The notes under the pieces: model-generated | The model's input: only the letters and a program-made list of their open reading frames with translations | What the model was told of the DNA's origin: nothing | Database searches by the model: none | From: Bacillus_AB infantis_C | Lineage (GTDB): Bacteria > Bacillota > Bacilli > Bacillales > Cytobacillaceae | Assembly: GCF_050107595.1 (NCBI RefSeq) | Contig: NZ_JBNILH010000014.1 | Location: 25,041-89,040, forward strand | Direction of reading: 5' to 3' | DNA: 64,000 bases | Part shown: positions 25,286 through 32,273 of the stretch, in pieces | Position numbering within the stretch: the stretch's first letter is position 1 | Layout of the letters: every line of letters starts with the position of its first letter | Made by a program: the position numbers and the translations under genes

Positions 25286-26073
25286 AAACCATTAAAGGGC
25301 TTCTGATCAACATTCAATTTTTTACAAGCATTCCGGTGCCGATGCAGATTCCGATGGATAAAGCACATTTGAAAAGGGCCGTGATCACTTTTCCAATCCT
25401 CGGGCTTCTTCAGGGACTCTTTTACAGCCTGGTGCTGTATGGGTTCCTGGAATGGACCCCGTTTTCGCCGCTTGCCTCGGCATTTGCCCTATGGCTTGCG
25501 ATGATCATCCTGACAGGAGGAATCCACCTGGACGGCTGGATGGATGCAAGCGATGCCTTCTTCTCTTATCAGGATCGGGAGAAGCGGCTCGAAATCATGA
25601 AAGATCCCCGTACAGGTGCGTTCGGTGTTCTTTCGGTCATTGTGCTTCTTGCCGCGCGCTTTCTGTTCATATATGAAATAGCGCTGCAGCGGGAGCCGGA
25701 GACATATTGGCTCATTGCCCTGATTCCGTTTCTCGGAAAGCAGATCATGGGTGTCCTCCTGATGCAGGTGCGCCCGGCAAAGCCGGAAGGACTGGGGGCA
25801 CTGTTTCAAAAAGCTGCCAGTTCCTCAGATCTGGCCTTTTACCCGGCAGCAGTGCTGCTGGTGTTCTTAGTGTATGCTGTGGCGGATATAAGCCTTGCAG
25901 TCCATGCGGCGATCCTGCTCTTGGCTGCAGCAGGCTTTCTCGCATTTGCTGCTGTAAAGTCGGTTAAATGGTTTGGCGGAATTACAGGGGATGTACTTGG
26001 TGCATCTGCAGAAGGAGCTGAATGCTTTTTATGGATGGTACTGTGGCTGTTACATTATTTCGCCATGTCCTGA
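25282..26073 (+). CDS. cobS: Adenosylcobinamide-GDP ribazoletransferase (cobalamin synthase)
   Basis: A 263-residue polytopic membrane protein that joins AdoCbi-GDP to alpha-ribazole (or its 5'-phosphate), closing the nucleotide loop. Visible landmarks: the start NIQFFTSIPVP, the metal-binding motif GGIHLDGWMDASDAFFSY (about residues 77-94), RLEIMKDPRTGAFGVLSVI (about 99-117) and GGITGDVLGASAEGAE near the C-terminus. About seven helices. It overlaps the following phosphatase gene by 52 bases. Confidence 0.95.
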   Translation: MKTIKGLLINIQFFTSIPVPMQIPMDKAHLKRAVITFPILGLLQGLFYSLVLYGFLEWTPFSPLASAFALWLAMIILTGGIHLDGWMDASDAFFSYQDREKRLEIMKDPRTGAFGVLSVIVLLAARFLFIYEIALQREPETYWLIALIPFLGKQIMGVLLMQVRPAKPEGLGALFQKAASSSDLAFYPAAVLLVFLVYAVADISLAVHAAILLLAAAGFLAFAAVKSVKWFGGITGDVLGASAEGAECFLWMVLWLLHYFAMS

Positions 26074-26654
26074 CAGAAAAAAACAAGCAGCATGCCTATC
26101 TCGGCTGGACAGATTCTCCTTTGTGCCCTGAAGAGAAGAAGCGGTTTGAAGCCTGGGCACAATCACTCCCGGAGTATCCCTTCATTTTTTCAAGCGATCT
26201 GGGACGCTGCCTCGAAACTGCCAGCCTTTTGCCCGGAGGGGAAGCCCGAGAGCTGAAGGAGCTGCGGGAAATGAATTTTGGCAGATGGGAAGGCAGTGTC
26301 TATGAAGAGCTGAAGAATGCCCCTGCCTACCAGGCGTGGCTCAATGATCCTTTTGTTGCCCCGATACCGGAAGGCGAGGATTATGGGCAGTTTTCTGAAA
26401 GGGTCATGCATGGCTGGGGAAAAATCAGGACCAGCCTGATCCGGCATAAAGAAACAAGAGCTGCTGTCGTCACGCACGGCGGGGTGATCCGGCAGCTGTT
26501 GACCAGGCTTGCGCCAGAGGAAAGGCCATTCTGGGAGTGGAAAGTCCCGCATGCCGGCGCCATCACACTTGTCTGGGAAAACAATGGGTTCAGGAGGGAT
26601 GAAAGATGCACTTTATTATTGGAGGAAGCTTCAACGGGAAAGCTGCCTGGGTGA
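26022..26654 (+). CDS. cobC: Alpha-ribazole phosphatase-like histidine phosphatase
   Basis: A 210-residue histidine-phosphatase family protein. The catalytic core FRHVLTEKNKQHAYLGWTDSPLC (split here by residue: RH at about 14-15) keeps the nucleophilic His, but the usual RHG is RHV, a G-to-V change. Other core parts are intact: FSSDLGRCLETA, EMNFGRWEG and VVTHGGVIRQLL (second His, about 152). It dephosphorylates alpha-ribazole-5'-phosphate or adenosylcobalamin-5'-phosphate. The start ATG 26022 has AAGGAG just upstream within cobS. Whether the RHV change lowers activity is not known. Confidence 0.9.
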   Translation: MLFMDGTVAVTLFRHVLTEKNKQHAYLGWTDSPLCPEEKKRFEAWAQSLPEYPFIFSSDLGRCLETASLLPGGEARELKELREMNFGRWEGSVYEELKNAPAYQAWLNDPFVAPIPEGEDYGQFSERVMHGWGKIRTSLIRHKETRAAVVTHGGVIRQLLTRLAPEERPFWEWKVPHAGAITLVWENNGFRRDERCTLLLEEASTGKLPG

Positions 26655-27034
26655 AGAGGCAGTATGCAGAAGAAAAGGCTTCCTGGCATAGTGCCTACAA
26701 GGGCGATTGTTTTCCTGAAGGTGCTGGTGCAGCGACAGACTGTGTCATTATGGAAGGAATCGAACGGTGGATCCGCGAAGATATAAAGAGAATGGATAAG
26801 GATCAGGCAAGAGCCTTGTGGAAGGAGCGGCTTGATGATTGGCTCCGCTGGGAAGCCGGTGTGCAGGAAAGAAAACTGGTACTGATCGGAACAGATATCA
26901 CAAAAGGGATTGTACCTATGGAAAAAGCAGACCGGGATTGGCGGGATGCCTCCGGGTGGATATTCCAGGATGCTGCTGAGGCTGCTGAAAGGGCAGATCT
27001 GATCTGGTATGGCATCAGCCGGAGATTAAAATAA
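26606..27034 (+). CDS. Short CobU-like paralog with a degenerate P-loop
   Basis: A 142-residue protein with a good ribosome binding site (AGGAGG, 8 bases before ATG), so it is probably expressed. The start HFIIGGSFNGKAAWVKRQYAE aligns with the CobU opening GGxRSGKS, keeping the lysine but with FN for RS and A for S/T. It lacks the full guanylyltransferase segment. The middle has ATDCVIMEGIERWIREDI, comparable to the LDCLTTLL part of CobU. Such short CobU/CobP-like proteins are seen in Bacillus cobalamin operons, but their role is not established. It could be regulatory, a partner subunit, or a kinase of another substrate. Confidence 0.7.
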   Translation: MHFIIGGSFNGKAAWVKRQYAEEKASWHSAYKGDCFPEGAGAATDCVIMEGIERWIREDIKRMDKDQARALWKERLDDWLRWEAGVQERKLVLIGTDITKGIVPMEKADRDWRDASGWIFQDAAEAAERADLIWYGISRRLK

Positions 27035-27052
27035 AAGATAGGGGAAATGAAA

Positions 27053-27634
27053 ATGAGGATTTATACAAGGACAGGCGATAAAGGGCAGACAAGCATCATT
27101 GGCGGCCGGGTGGACAAAGATGATGTCCGGGTTGAGGCCTACGGCACAGTCGATGAGGTGAACTGCTTTGTCGGACAGGCCATGACTGAGCTGGATGAAG
27201 GGATATTCAAGGATGTACTTGAAGATCTGGAAAAGATTCAGCATGAGCTGTTTGACTGCGGAGGAGACCTGGCCAATGTGTCGTCTAAAAGGGAAATGAA
27301 GCTTGGGCAGGAAGCCATCGATTACCTGGAAAGCAGGATCGATGAATTCATTGAAGAAGCACCGGAGCTCGAACGCTTTATCCTTCCAGGCGGTTCGAAG
27401 CCGTCTGCTTCCATCCATATAGCAAGGACGGTTGCCAGAAGGGCAGAGCGGCTCATCGTCACGCTCATCAAAACGGAAGAAAAGGTTCCTGAAGTTTGCC
27501 TGCAGTATATGAACCGCCTCTCGGATTATTTCTTCGCACTGGCAAGGGTGATCAATTTCCGCCTTCAAGTGAAGGATGTGGAATATGTTCGGAGCGCGAA
27601 GGTTTTCCGCGGCGGGAAGCGCAAGGAGAACTGA
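27053..27634 (+). CDS. pduO: PduO-type cob(I)alamin/corrinoid adenosyltransferase
   Basis: A 193-residue ATP:corrinoid adenosyltransferase of the PduO/YvqK family. Motifs: RIYTRTGDKGQTSIIGGRVDKD (about residues 2-23, split as RTGDKGQTS and IGGRVDKD) for ATP, YGTVDEVNCFVGQA, LFDCGGDLAN, ILPGGSKPSASIHIARTVARRAER and LNRLSDYFFALAR-like C-terminal helix. It attaches the 5'-deoxyadenosyl ligand to imported corrinoid. I choose ATG 27053 because GGGG at 27041-27044 is 8 bases before it; ATG 27047 is too close. Confidence 0.94.
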   Translation: MRIYTRTGDKGQTSIIGGRVDKDDVRVEAYGTVDEVNCFVGQAMTELDEGIFKDVLEDLEKIQHELFDCGGDLANVSSKREMKLGQEAIDYLESRIDEFIEEAPELERFILPGGSKPSASIHIARTVARRAERLIVTLIKTEEKVPEVCLQYMNRLSDYFFALARVINFRLQVKDVEYVRSAKVFRGGKRKEN

Positions 27635-27636
27635 TT

Positions 27637-28131
27637 GTGAAAAATAAAAAGATGATGCTGGCTGCCTTGTTCATAGCTTTTTCAGCCATTGGGGCAGCTG
27701 TCAAAATTCCGGCGGTCATAGGGAGTGTGGCACTCGATTCCTTTCCTGCCTTAGCTGCCGCTGCCCTGCTGGGGGGCGGGGCCGGCAGCGTGGTGGCCGG
27801 GCTCGGCCACCTCCTGTCTGCACTTATCGGCGGTATGCCGCTTGGGCCTCTTCACTTTCTTGTTGCAGCTGAAATGGCCGTTCTGGTTTGGGTATACGGA
27901 AAACTGTGGGGAAGCGGCCGGAGGAAGGCGGCTTTCGTCATTTTTGCAGCAGGCAACACATTTGCAGCACCGCTCCCGTTCCTTTTTTTAATGGGGACTG
28001 GTTTTTATATCGCGATCGTCCCTTCCCTTCTGGTTGGCTCGCTTCTAAATGGTTTGCTGGCTTTCTGGGCAGTTCCGCGCATCAGCCGGGTGCTTGGTGA
28101 GAGGCTGAGGGAAGGGGATGTGCCGGAATGA
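27637..28131 (+). CDS. cblT: ECF-type S component, probable alpha-ribazole transporter CblT
   Basis: A 164-residue membrane protein with about five helices (residues 6-24, 28-50, 62-78, 85-103, 115-140). The GTG start at 27637 has AAGGAG 8 bases upstream; a longer open frame inside pduO is rejected. Glycine-rich helices such as AAALLGGGAGSVVAGLGHLLSALIGG fit S components of ECF transporters. It overlaps the next gene by ATGA. The position next to a CblS-like kinase, together with the lack of cobT, matches the CblT-CblS alpha-ribazole salvage pair described in Listeria and Geobacillus. A corrinoid S component (CbrT-like) is the main alternative. Confidence 0.75.
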   Translation: MKNKKMMLAALFIAFSAIGAAVKIPAVIGSVALDSFPALAAAALLGGGAGSVVAGLGHLLSALIGGMPLGPLHFLVAAEMAVLVWVYGKLWGSGRRKAAFVIFAAGNTFAAPLPFLFLMGTGFYIAIVPSLLVGSLLNGLLAFWAVPRISRVLGERLREGDVPE

Positions 28132-28844
28132 GGGACGTATTATACATACCGGGCGGAAACGGGGAAACCCTGGTCATTAGCAGCGACAACAGCGGCGGCA
28201 TTGGCCTGAAGGAGGCTGACCATGTAAAGGTCCCGTATGAAACGGTTGCTTACTTTGCTTTTCGTACGGCTGTCATGGAAAATCTTTCAGCCGGCGGTGT
28301 TCCATTTGCAGCCGTCCTGCACAATTTTACAGGGGACGAGCATTGGAATGCGCTTGCCGGGGGCATTGAGAAGGGTGCACAGGAAGCAGGGATTGAAGGC
28401 TTGACTGTCACAGGAAGCACAGAAAGCAATTTCGATCTCATCCAGTCGGCAGTCGGACTGATCGTTATCGGAAAAAAGAAAGGCCGTCCTGAAGATCCTC
28501 CCTATTACACAGGCCGGGAGAAGCTGGCTGTCATCGGGCTGCCGCTTGTCGGTGAGGAGGTCCTGAGCAAAAAAGAGGCAATCGCACCGCTTTCTCTATT
28601 TAAGGAAATCAGCAGGATGGATGGGATCCGTACACTGCCTGTCGGCTCGAAGGGAATACGTTATGAACTGAACCAGCTTTTTTCCAATAGGGAATTCACT
28701 AGAGATAAAGTTTCCTGCAAGGGCGTGGACCTCTTAAAATCAGGCGGGCCTTCCTGCTGCTTCATCGCCTCCTATCCTGAGGAGCTTGAGAGAGTAATTA
28801 AGATTAAAGCGGGAAGCTTTCATCATCAGCTTGAGATCGACTAG
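28128..28844 (+). CDS. cblS: Probable alpha-ribazole kinase CblS (AIR-synthase-like fold)
   Basis: A 238-residue protein. The N-terminal strand with ISSDNSGGIGLKEADHVKV (about residues 18-36) followed by VAYFAFRTAVMENLSAGGVPFAAVLHNF resembles PurM/ThiL-type ATP-binding folds, in which acidic residues bind Mg-ATP. A later segment has VTGSTESNFDLIQSAVGLIVIG. Placed directly after the S component in a B12-controlled operon that lacks CobT, it fits CblS, which phosphorylates scavenged alpha-ribazole. Identification rests mainly on context and fold; residue-level comparison was not possible. Confidence 0.72.
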   Translation: MRDVLYIPGGNGETLVISSDNSGGIGLKEADHVKVPYETVAYFAFRTAVMENLSAGGVPFAAVLHNFTGDEHWNALAGGIEKGAQEAGIEGLTVTGSTESNFDLIQSAVGLIVIGKKKGRPEDPPYYTGREKLAVIGLPLVGEEVLSKKEAIAPLSLFKEISRMDGIRTLPVGSKGIRYELNQLFSNREFTRDKVSCKGVDLLKSGGPSCCFIASYPEELERVIKIKAGSFHHQLEID

Positions 28845-28858
28845 AGGAGGAATGAAAC

Positions 28859-29472
28859 TTGCTTGATTTATATTTTGTAAGGCATGGGGAAACAGAATGG
28901 AATAAAGCCGGGCGGATGCAGGGCAGGCTTGATTCAAATTTGACTGAAAAGGGGCTGGAGGATGCTGAAAGGCTCGGGGAATATTTGCGGGAGATGCAAT
29001 TTGACGAAATCATCTCAAGCCCGAGCTCACGAACCATCCAGACAGCCGAAAAGCTTGCCGGAAGCACTGCGGCCATCCGTACGGACGAAAGACTGATGGA
29101 AATCCATCTTGGCCAGTGGCAGGGAAAAACAGGCGGCGAAATAAAAATGCTTTTTCCTGAACAGTACGGCTATTACTGGAACGAGCGGAAAAGTTTGAGA
29201 ACCCGGAGGGGGAAACCTTTCTGGATGTGAAAACCAGGCTGGCCGGGTTCCTGCAGGAGCTCGGGGACAGCCGGAGCACAGGGAAAATCCTGATCGTCAC
29301 CCACGCGGTTGTCATCAAAACAGCGGTCATGCTGGCCAATAAGGTGACAGTCAAAGAAATCTGGGAGCCCCCATTCATTCATGGCACAAGCCTCACCCAT
29401 ATGACATACAGGGACGGAGTGCTCGAGCTTGTACTCGCCGGCGATCTTTCCCATATCGGAGCCCCAGGCTGA
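28859..29472 (+). pseudogene. Histidine phosphatase family gene broken by a one-base deletion
   Basis: The 5' part (28859-29230, 123 residues) has the catalytic start LYFVRHGETEWN and ISSPSSRTIQTAE, LMEIHLGQWQG. The reading frame then shifts: the continuation is in the +1 frame, with EKFENPEGETFLDVKTRL followed by ILIVTHAVVIKTAV (second His) up to 29472. Restoring one base near 29186 (GAGC?GGAA, expected P-E-K) joins both into a normal phosphatase of about 204 residues. The TTG start has AGGAGG 8 bases upstream. It is a second phosphatase in the B12 operon besides cobC. It may be a true lesion or a sequencing error. Confidence 0.85.
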
Positions 29473-29880
29473 ATGCTCGTGAAATTTATCAGGTGCGGAG
29501 TTGAGTCAGGTTCCAGGGAAAAGTTCAGCATCGCCCAAATGGGATGGGAGCCATTGAAGCACGTCCCCGGTTTTATCCGGCAGTTCGGCGGCTGGACCAG
29601 ACCGGAAGGGGATGCCGATGCTGTTATCTTCGGTTTGTGGGAGAGCAGGGCCAGCTACGATTATTTTATGTCTAGTCTGCATGATAGTCTGATAGGCGAA
29701 TCATCACAAGAGCGGTATTTCCAATCTATTTCCGTAGTACTTTATGAGGTGGATGAGGATATGGTTCATGGGGCGGCCGCTAGCAAAGGGCTCTTGGACA
29801 TTCTTGGGGAGAAACTGGGCATAGAAACCCGTGAAGTAGAGCTTGCCGAGGCGTGGGAAGTACAGGCGGCAATCAGCTGA
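29473..29880 (+). CDS. YdbC-like DUF4937 protein
   Basis: A 135-residue protein resembling B. subtilis YdbC (DUF4937). The N-terminal 100 residues (VKFIRCGVESGSREKFSIAQ, GFIRQFGGW, DAVIFGLWESRASYDYFMSSLHD) look like a dimeric alpha-beta barrel of the antibiotic-biosynthesis-monooxygenase type. It begins one base after the preceding stop, so it is the last gene of the B12 operon. Its biochemical role is unknown. A terminator stem starts within its stop codon. Confidence 0.75.
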   Translation: MLVKFIRCGVESGSREKFSIAQMGWEPLKHVPGFIRQFGGWTRPEGDADAVIFGLWESRASYDYFMSSLHDSLIGESSQERYFQSISVVLYEVDEDMVHGAAASKGLLDILGEKLGIETREVELAEAWEVQAAIS

Positions 29881-29905
29881 GAGTCTAGGACCCTCAGCTT
29901 TTTTT
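29875..29905 (+). terminator. Terminator of the cobalamin operon
   Basis: AGCTGAG pairs with CTCAGCT across 11 bases, followed by TTTTTTT; the stem includes the stop codon. Confidence 0.82.
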
Positions 29906-29919
29906 AGTGGAAATTTAAG

Positions 29920-30590
29920 TCATGTACAGAAAGGAAGCTAATCGAAGCATGAATGGCAGGAAAGAAGGCCGTCATGTATAGAAAGAAGGTTAATCGATGC
30001 AAGACTGGCAGGAAAAGAAGGGAGTCATGTATAGAAAGAAGGTTAATCGATGCATGACAGATAGGAAAAGAAAGTAGTCATGTATAGAAAGAAGGTTAAT
30101 CAATGCATGAGTGGTAAGAAAAGAAGGTAGTCATGTATAGATAGAAAGAAGGTTAATCGATGCATGATTGGCAGGAAAAGAAGGCGGTCATATATAGAAA
30201 GAAGGTTAATCGATGCAAGACTGTTAAGAAAAGAAGGGAGTCATGTATAGAAAGAAGGTTAATCGATGCATGATTGGCAGGAAAAGAAGGCGGTCATATA
30301 TAGAAAGAAGGTTAATCGATGCAAGACTGTTAAGAAAAGAAGGGAGTCATGTATAGAAAGAAGGTTAATCAATGCATGAGTGGTAAGAAAAGAAGGGAGT
30401 CATGTATAGAAAGAAGGTTAATCGATGCATGACTGGCAGGAAAAGAAGGGAGTCATGTATAGAAAGAGGGTTAATCGATGCAAGACTGTTAAGAGAAGAA
30501 AGTAGTCATGTATAGAAAGAAGGCTAATCGATGCAAGACTGGCAGGAAAAGAAGGCCATCATGTATAGAAAGAGGGTTAATGGATATGCG
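29920..30590. repeat. Thirteen-copy 53-bp tandem array
   Basis: The TCATGTATAGAAAGAAGG block starts at 29920, 29972, 30025, 30078, 30131, 30188, 30241, 30294, 30347, 30400, 30453, 30506 and 30559: spacing 52, then 53 throughout except one 57 (a duplicated ATAG at 30141-30144). A typical unit continues with TTAATCGATGCATGACTGGC and ends AGGAAAAGAAGG. Variants alternate (CATGATTGGCAGG / CAAGACTGTTAAG), and copies 6-7 and 8-9 look like a doubled 106-bp block. 53 is not divisible by 3 and stops occur in each frame, so it is not coding. Confidence 0.95.
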
Positions 30591-30618
30591 GGAAAGGCAG
30601 CAGAAACAATTTTCTCTA

Positions 30619-30666
30619 TTGAATACAGGGATTCATTTTGTTATACTTCTAACTAACGATAGTTAG
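30619..30666 (+). promoter_or_regulatory. Promoter and probable TetR operator
   Basis: TTGAAT (30619-30624), 17-base spacer, TATACT (30642-30647). Directly after it the perfect inverted repeat CTAACTA-ACGA-TAGTTAG (30649-30666) covers the transcription start, as expected for self-repression by the TetR protein that follows. Confidence 0.82.
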
Positions 30667-30681
30667 GGAGGCTGAGGAAGG

Positions 30682-31269
30682 ATGACTTCACAGCAGATCA
30701 AACAAGCAGCATTAAAGCTTTTTGCTGAAAAAGGATATGAGGGAACGCCGCTCTCTGCCATCGCCAAGGCGGTTGGCATTAAAACCCCTTCTTTATATGC
30801 GCATTTTCCTTCAAAAGAAGAGCTGTTCCTGTCGGTTTTCCGGGATACGGTTTCCTTGGAGCTGCTCACAATTAAGGAAGCCATGGAAGATCAAAGCTCT
30901 GATAATGCTCTTGATACGATTAAGGCGATTTTTGATGCACTGACCGAGTTGAGGGAAGAAAATGAGAATATCCAGTTTTTTAAACGGGCGATATTCTTTC
31001 CGCCGGCTGATCTCGGCCCAAAGCTGAAAGAAGAATTTTTTGAATATGAAAAGCATTCCACTGACATGCTGCAGGGCCTCTTTGAGCACGGTAAAAAAGA
31101 GTCGATGTTCACGGCGGCCGGAAGCGGTGAAATGGCTGCTGCATTTTATTGCCTGATTGACGGGCTTCTGGTTGAACAGCATTATTACAGCCAGGAGGAA
31201 TACAACAAACGGAGAGAATCGGCATGGAGGATCTTCCTGGCCGGAATCATCATGAAGAAAGAGGGGTAG
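30682..31269 (+). CDS. TetR/AcrR-family regulator of an SMR efflux pair
   Basis: A 195-residue regulator. Residues 1-50 hold the TetR DNA-binding domain (IKQAALKLFAEKGYEGTPLSAIAKAVGIKTPSLYAHFPSKEEL, cited for its order helix 1 to helix 4). The rest is a helical ligand-binding domain. Its promoter carries an 18-bp operator-like inverted repeat. Two SMR efflux genes follow at once, as in the B. subtilis yvdT-yvdS-yvdR arrangement. The inducer is unknown but is probably a cationic drug or toxic amine. Confidence 0.9.
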   Translation: MTSQQIKQAALKLFAEKGYEGTPLSAIAKAVGIKTPSLYAHFPSKEELFLSVFRDTVSLELLTIKEAMEDQSSDNALDTIKAIFDALTELREENENIQFFKRAIFFPPADLGPKLKEEFFEYEKHSTDMLQGLFEHGKKESMFTAAGSGEMAAAFYCLIDGLLVEQHYYSQEEYNKRRESAWRIFLAGIIMKKEG

Positions 31270-31274
31270 CATCA

Positions 31275-31619
31275 ATGCCTTGGGTATATTTATTTGCAGC
31301 AGGATTATGCGAAATAGGCTGGGCTTTCGGGCTTAAGTATTCAGAAGGGTTCACAAAGCCATTGCCCGCTGTCATCACGGTTATATTGATCATCATCAGC
31401 TTTATGCTGTTCTCCAATGCGATGAAGACCATCCCGATCGGAACAGCTTATGCAGTATTCACCGGGATTGGAGCGGCAGGGACTGTAATTGTCAGTATGA
31501 TGTTCCTCGGGGAGCCGGGCGGGGCTGTGAAACTTTTATTCCTGGCGCTGCTGCTCGGCGGCATCATCGGGCTGAAAATGACCTCCAAAGATGAAGAGAC
31601 GGAAAAGGGGGCTGAGTAG
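31275..31619 (+). CDS. SMR-family efflux subunit 1
   Basis: A 114-residue, four-helix small multidrug resistance protein. The conserved proton/substrate glutamate is in helix 1 (LFAAGLCEIGWAFGLKYSEG, Glu13), and GTAYAVFTGIGAAGTVIVSMMFLGE covers the signature of helix 3. The C-terminal tail is charged (SKDEETEKGAE). The start ATG 31275 lies inside the spacer after the TetR stop. It probably forms a heteromer with the next protein, as paired SMRs do. Confidence 0.9.
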   Translation: MPWVYLFAAGLCEIGWAFGLKYSEGFTKPLPAVITVILIIISFMLFSNAMKTIPIGTAYAVFTGIGAAGTVIVSMMFLGEPGGAVKLLFLALLLGGIIGLKMTSKDEETEKGAE

Positions 31620-31621
31620 GC

Positions 31622-31936
31622 ATGTCATGGTTTTATTTAGTATTGGCGGGCTTCGGCGAAATAGGTTTTGTCATTTTCATGAAGCTGTCAGAAGGCTTTA
31701 CCAGAAAAAAATATACAACCTTATCCGGGTTATCAGGCTTTATCAGCTTTTATTTTCTTTCCCGGGCACTGCTGGAGATTCCGATTGGCACCGGCTACGG
31801 AATCTGGACAGGAATCGGTGCAGCCGGAAGCGTGCTGCTTGGCATGCTGTTTTTCGGTGAATCCCGGGACTGGAAACGGGTTGTATTTATTGGGATGATC
31901 ATTGGCGGTGTAATTGGCTTAAAAACGATCAGCTAA
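31622..31936 (+). CDS. SMR-family efflux subunit 2
   Basis: A 104-residue, four-helix SMR protein with the conserved helix 1 glutamate (LVLAGFGEIGFVIFMKLSEGF, Glu13) and GTGYGIWTGIGAAGSVLLGMLFFGE. It starts 2 bases after the stop of the first subunit, so dosage is matched and opposite-topology pairing is likely. Paired SMRs export quaternary ammonium compounds or guanidinium-like cations; the substrate here is not known. A terminator follows. Confidence 0.9.
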   Translation: MSWFYLVLAGFGEIGFVIFMKLSEGFTRKKYTTLSGLSGFISFYFLSRALLEIPIGTGYGIWTGIGAAGSVLLGMLFFGESRDWKRVVFIGMIIGGVIGLKTIS

Positions 31937-31942
31937 GCAGAG

Positions 31943-31976
31943 GCAGCAGCTCTAAAATATAGAGCTGTTGCTTTTA
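31943..31976 (+). terminator. Terminator after the SMR pair
   Basis: GCAGCAGCTCT pairs with AGAGCTGTTGC, followed by TTTTATTT. Confidence 0.85.
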
Positions 31977-31986
31977 TTTCGGCTGA

Positions 31987-32057
31987 TTCTACCTGGTTTC
32001 AGAGTTATTCTACCTGAATTCTTGTTTTTTCTACCTGAAATCGGCTGGATTCTGCCT
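31987..32057. repeat. TTCTACCT motif iterated four times every 21 bp
   Basis: TTCTACCT begins at 31987, 32008 and 32029, and TTCTGCCT at 32050: exact 21-bp steps, with unrelated bases between. A second locus with the same motif and the same 21-bp step is at 46207. Confidence 0.85.
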
Positions 32058-32138
32058 AAAAATAGTGATAATTTTTCCATATAACATTTATTGCCAATTT
32101 ACCTCGTAAAAAATTCAAAAAATTATAAAAAAACCTTG

Positions 32139-32272
32139 CATAAATGCTAGAATATAAGAAAAAAGGAGTCATAACCTATGTACCACCTGTTAACCGACAG
32201 TTAGCAACCCGATAAGGGGACCGCCTTCCTTCTATTTTGCCGAGTTAATGAACAATAGACAGGAGGAGACGG
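32139..32272 (+). ncRNA. Candidate structured leader that may hide the RBS of the methyltransferase gene
   Basis: After an extended -10 element (TGCTAGAAT, about 32146-32154) a leader of about 110 bases follows. Its end can fold: 32221-32236 (CCGCCTTCCTTCTATT) is complementary, with gaps, to 32254-32272, which contains the AGGAGG ribosome binding site. Upstream lies a compact segment with ACAGTTAGCAACCCG and GATAAGGGGACCG. It matches no riboswitch class that I can name. Confidence 0.4.
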
Positions 32273-32273
32273 A

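Noticed and set aside
28859..29230. Programmed frameshift in the phosphatase
   Set aside because: No slippery heptamer or downstream stem was seen at 29180-29190; a plain one-base deletion explains it.
29920..30590. CRISPR array
   Set aside because: The units are head-to-tail copies of the whole 53 bp with no unique spacers between short repeats, and no cas genes are present.
32139..32272. S-box (SAM-I) riboswitch before the methyltransferase
   Set aside because: Only a short AGCAACC resembles it; the conserved SAM-I core blocks are not found.
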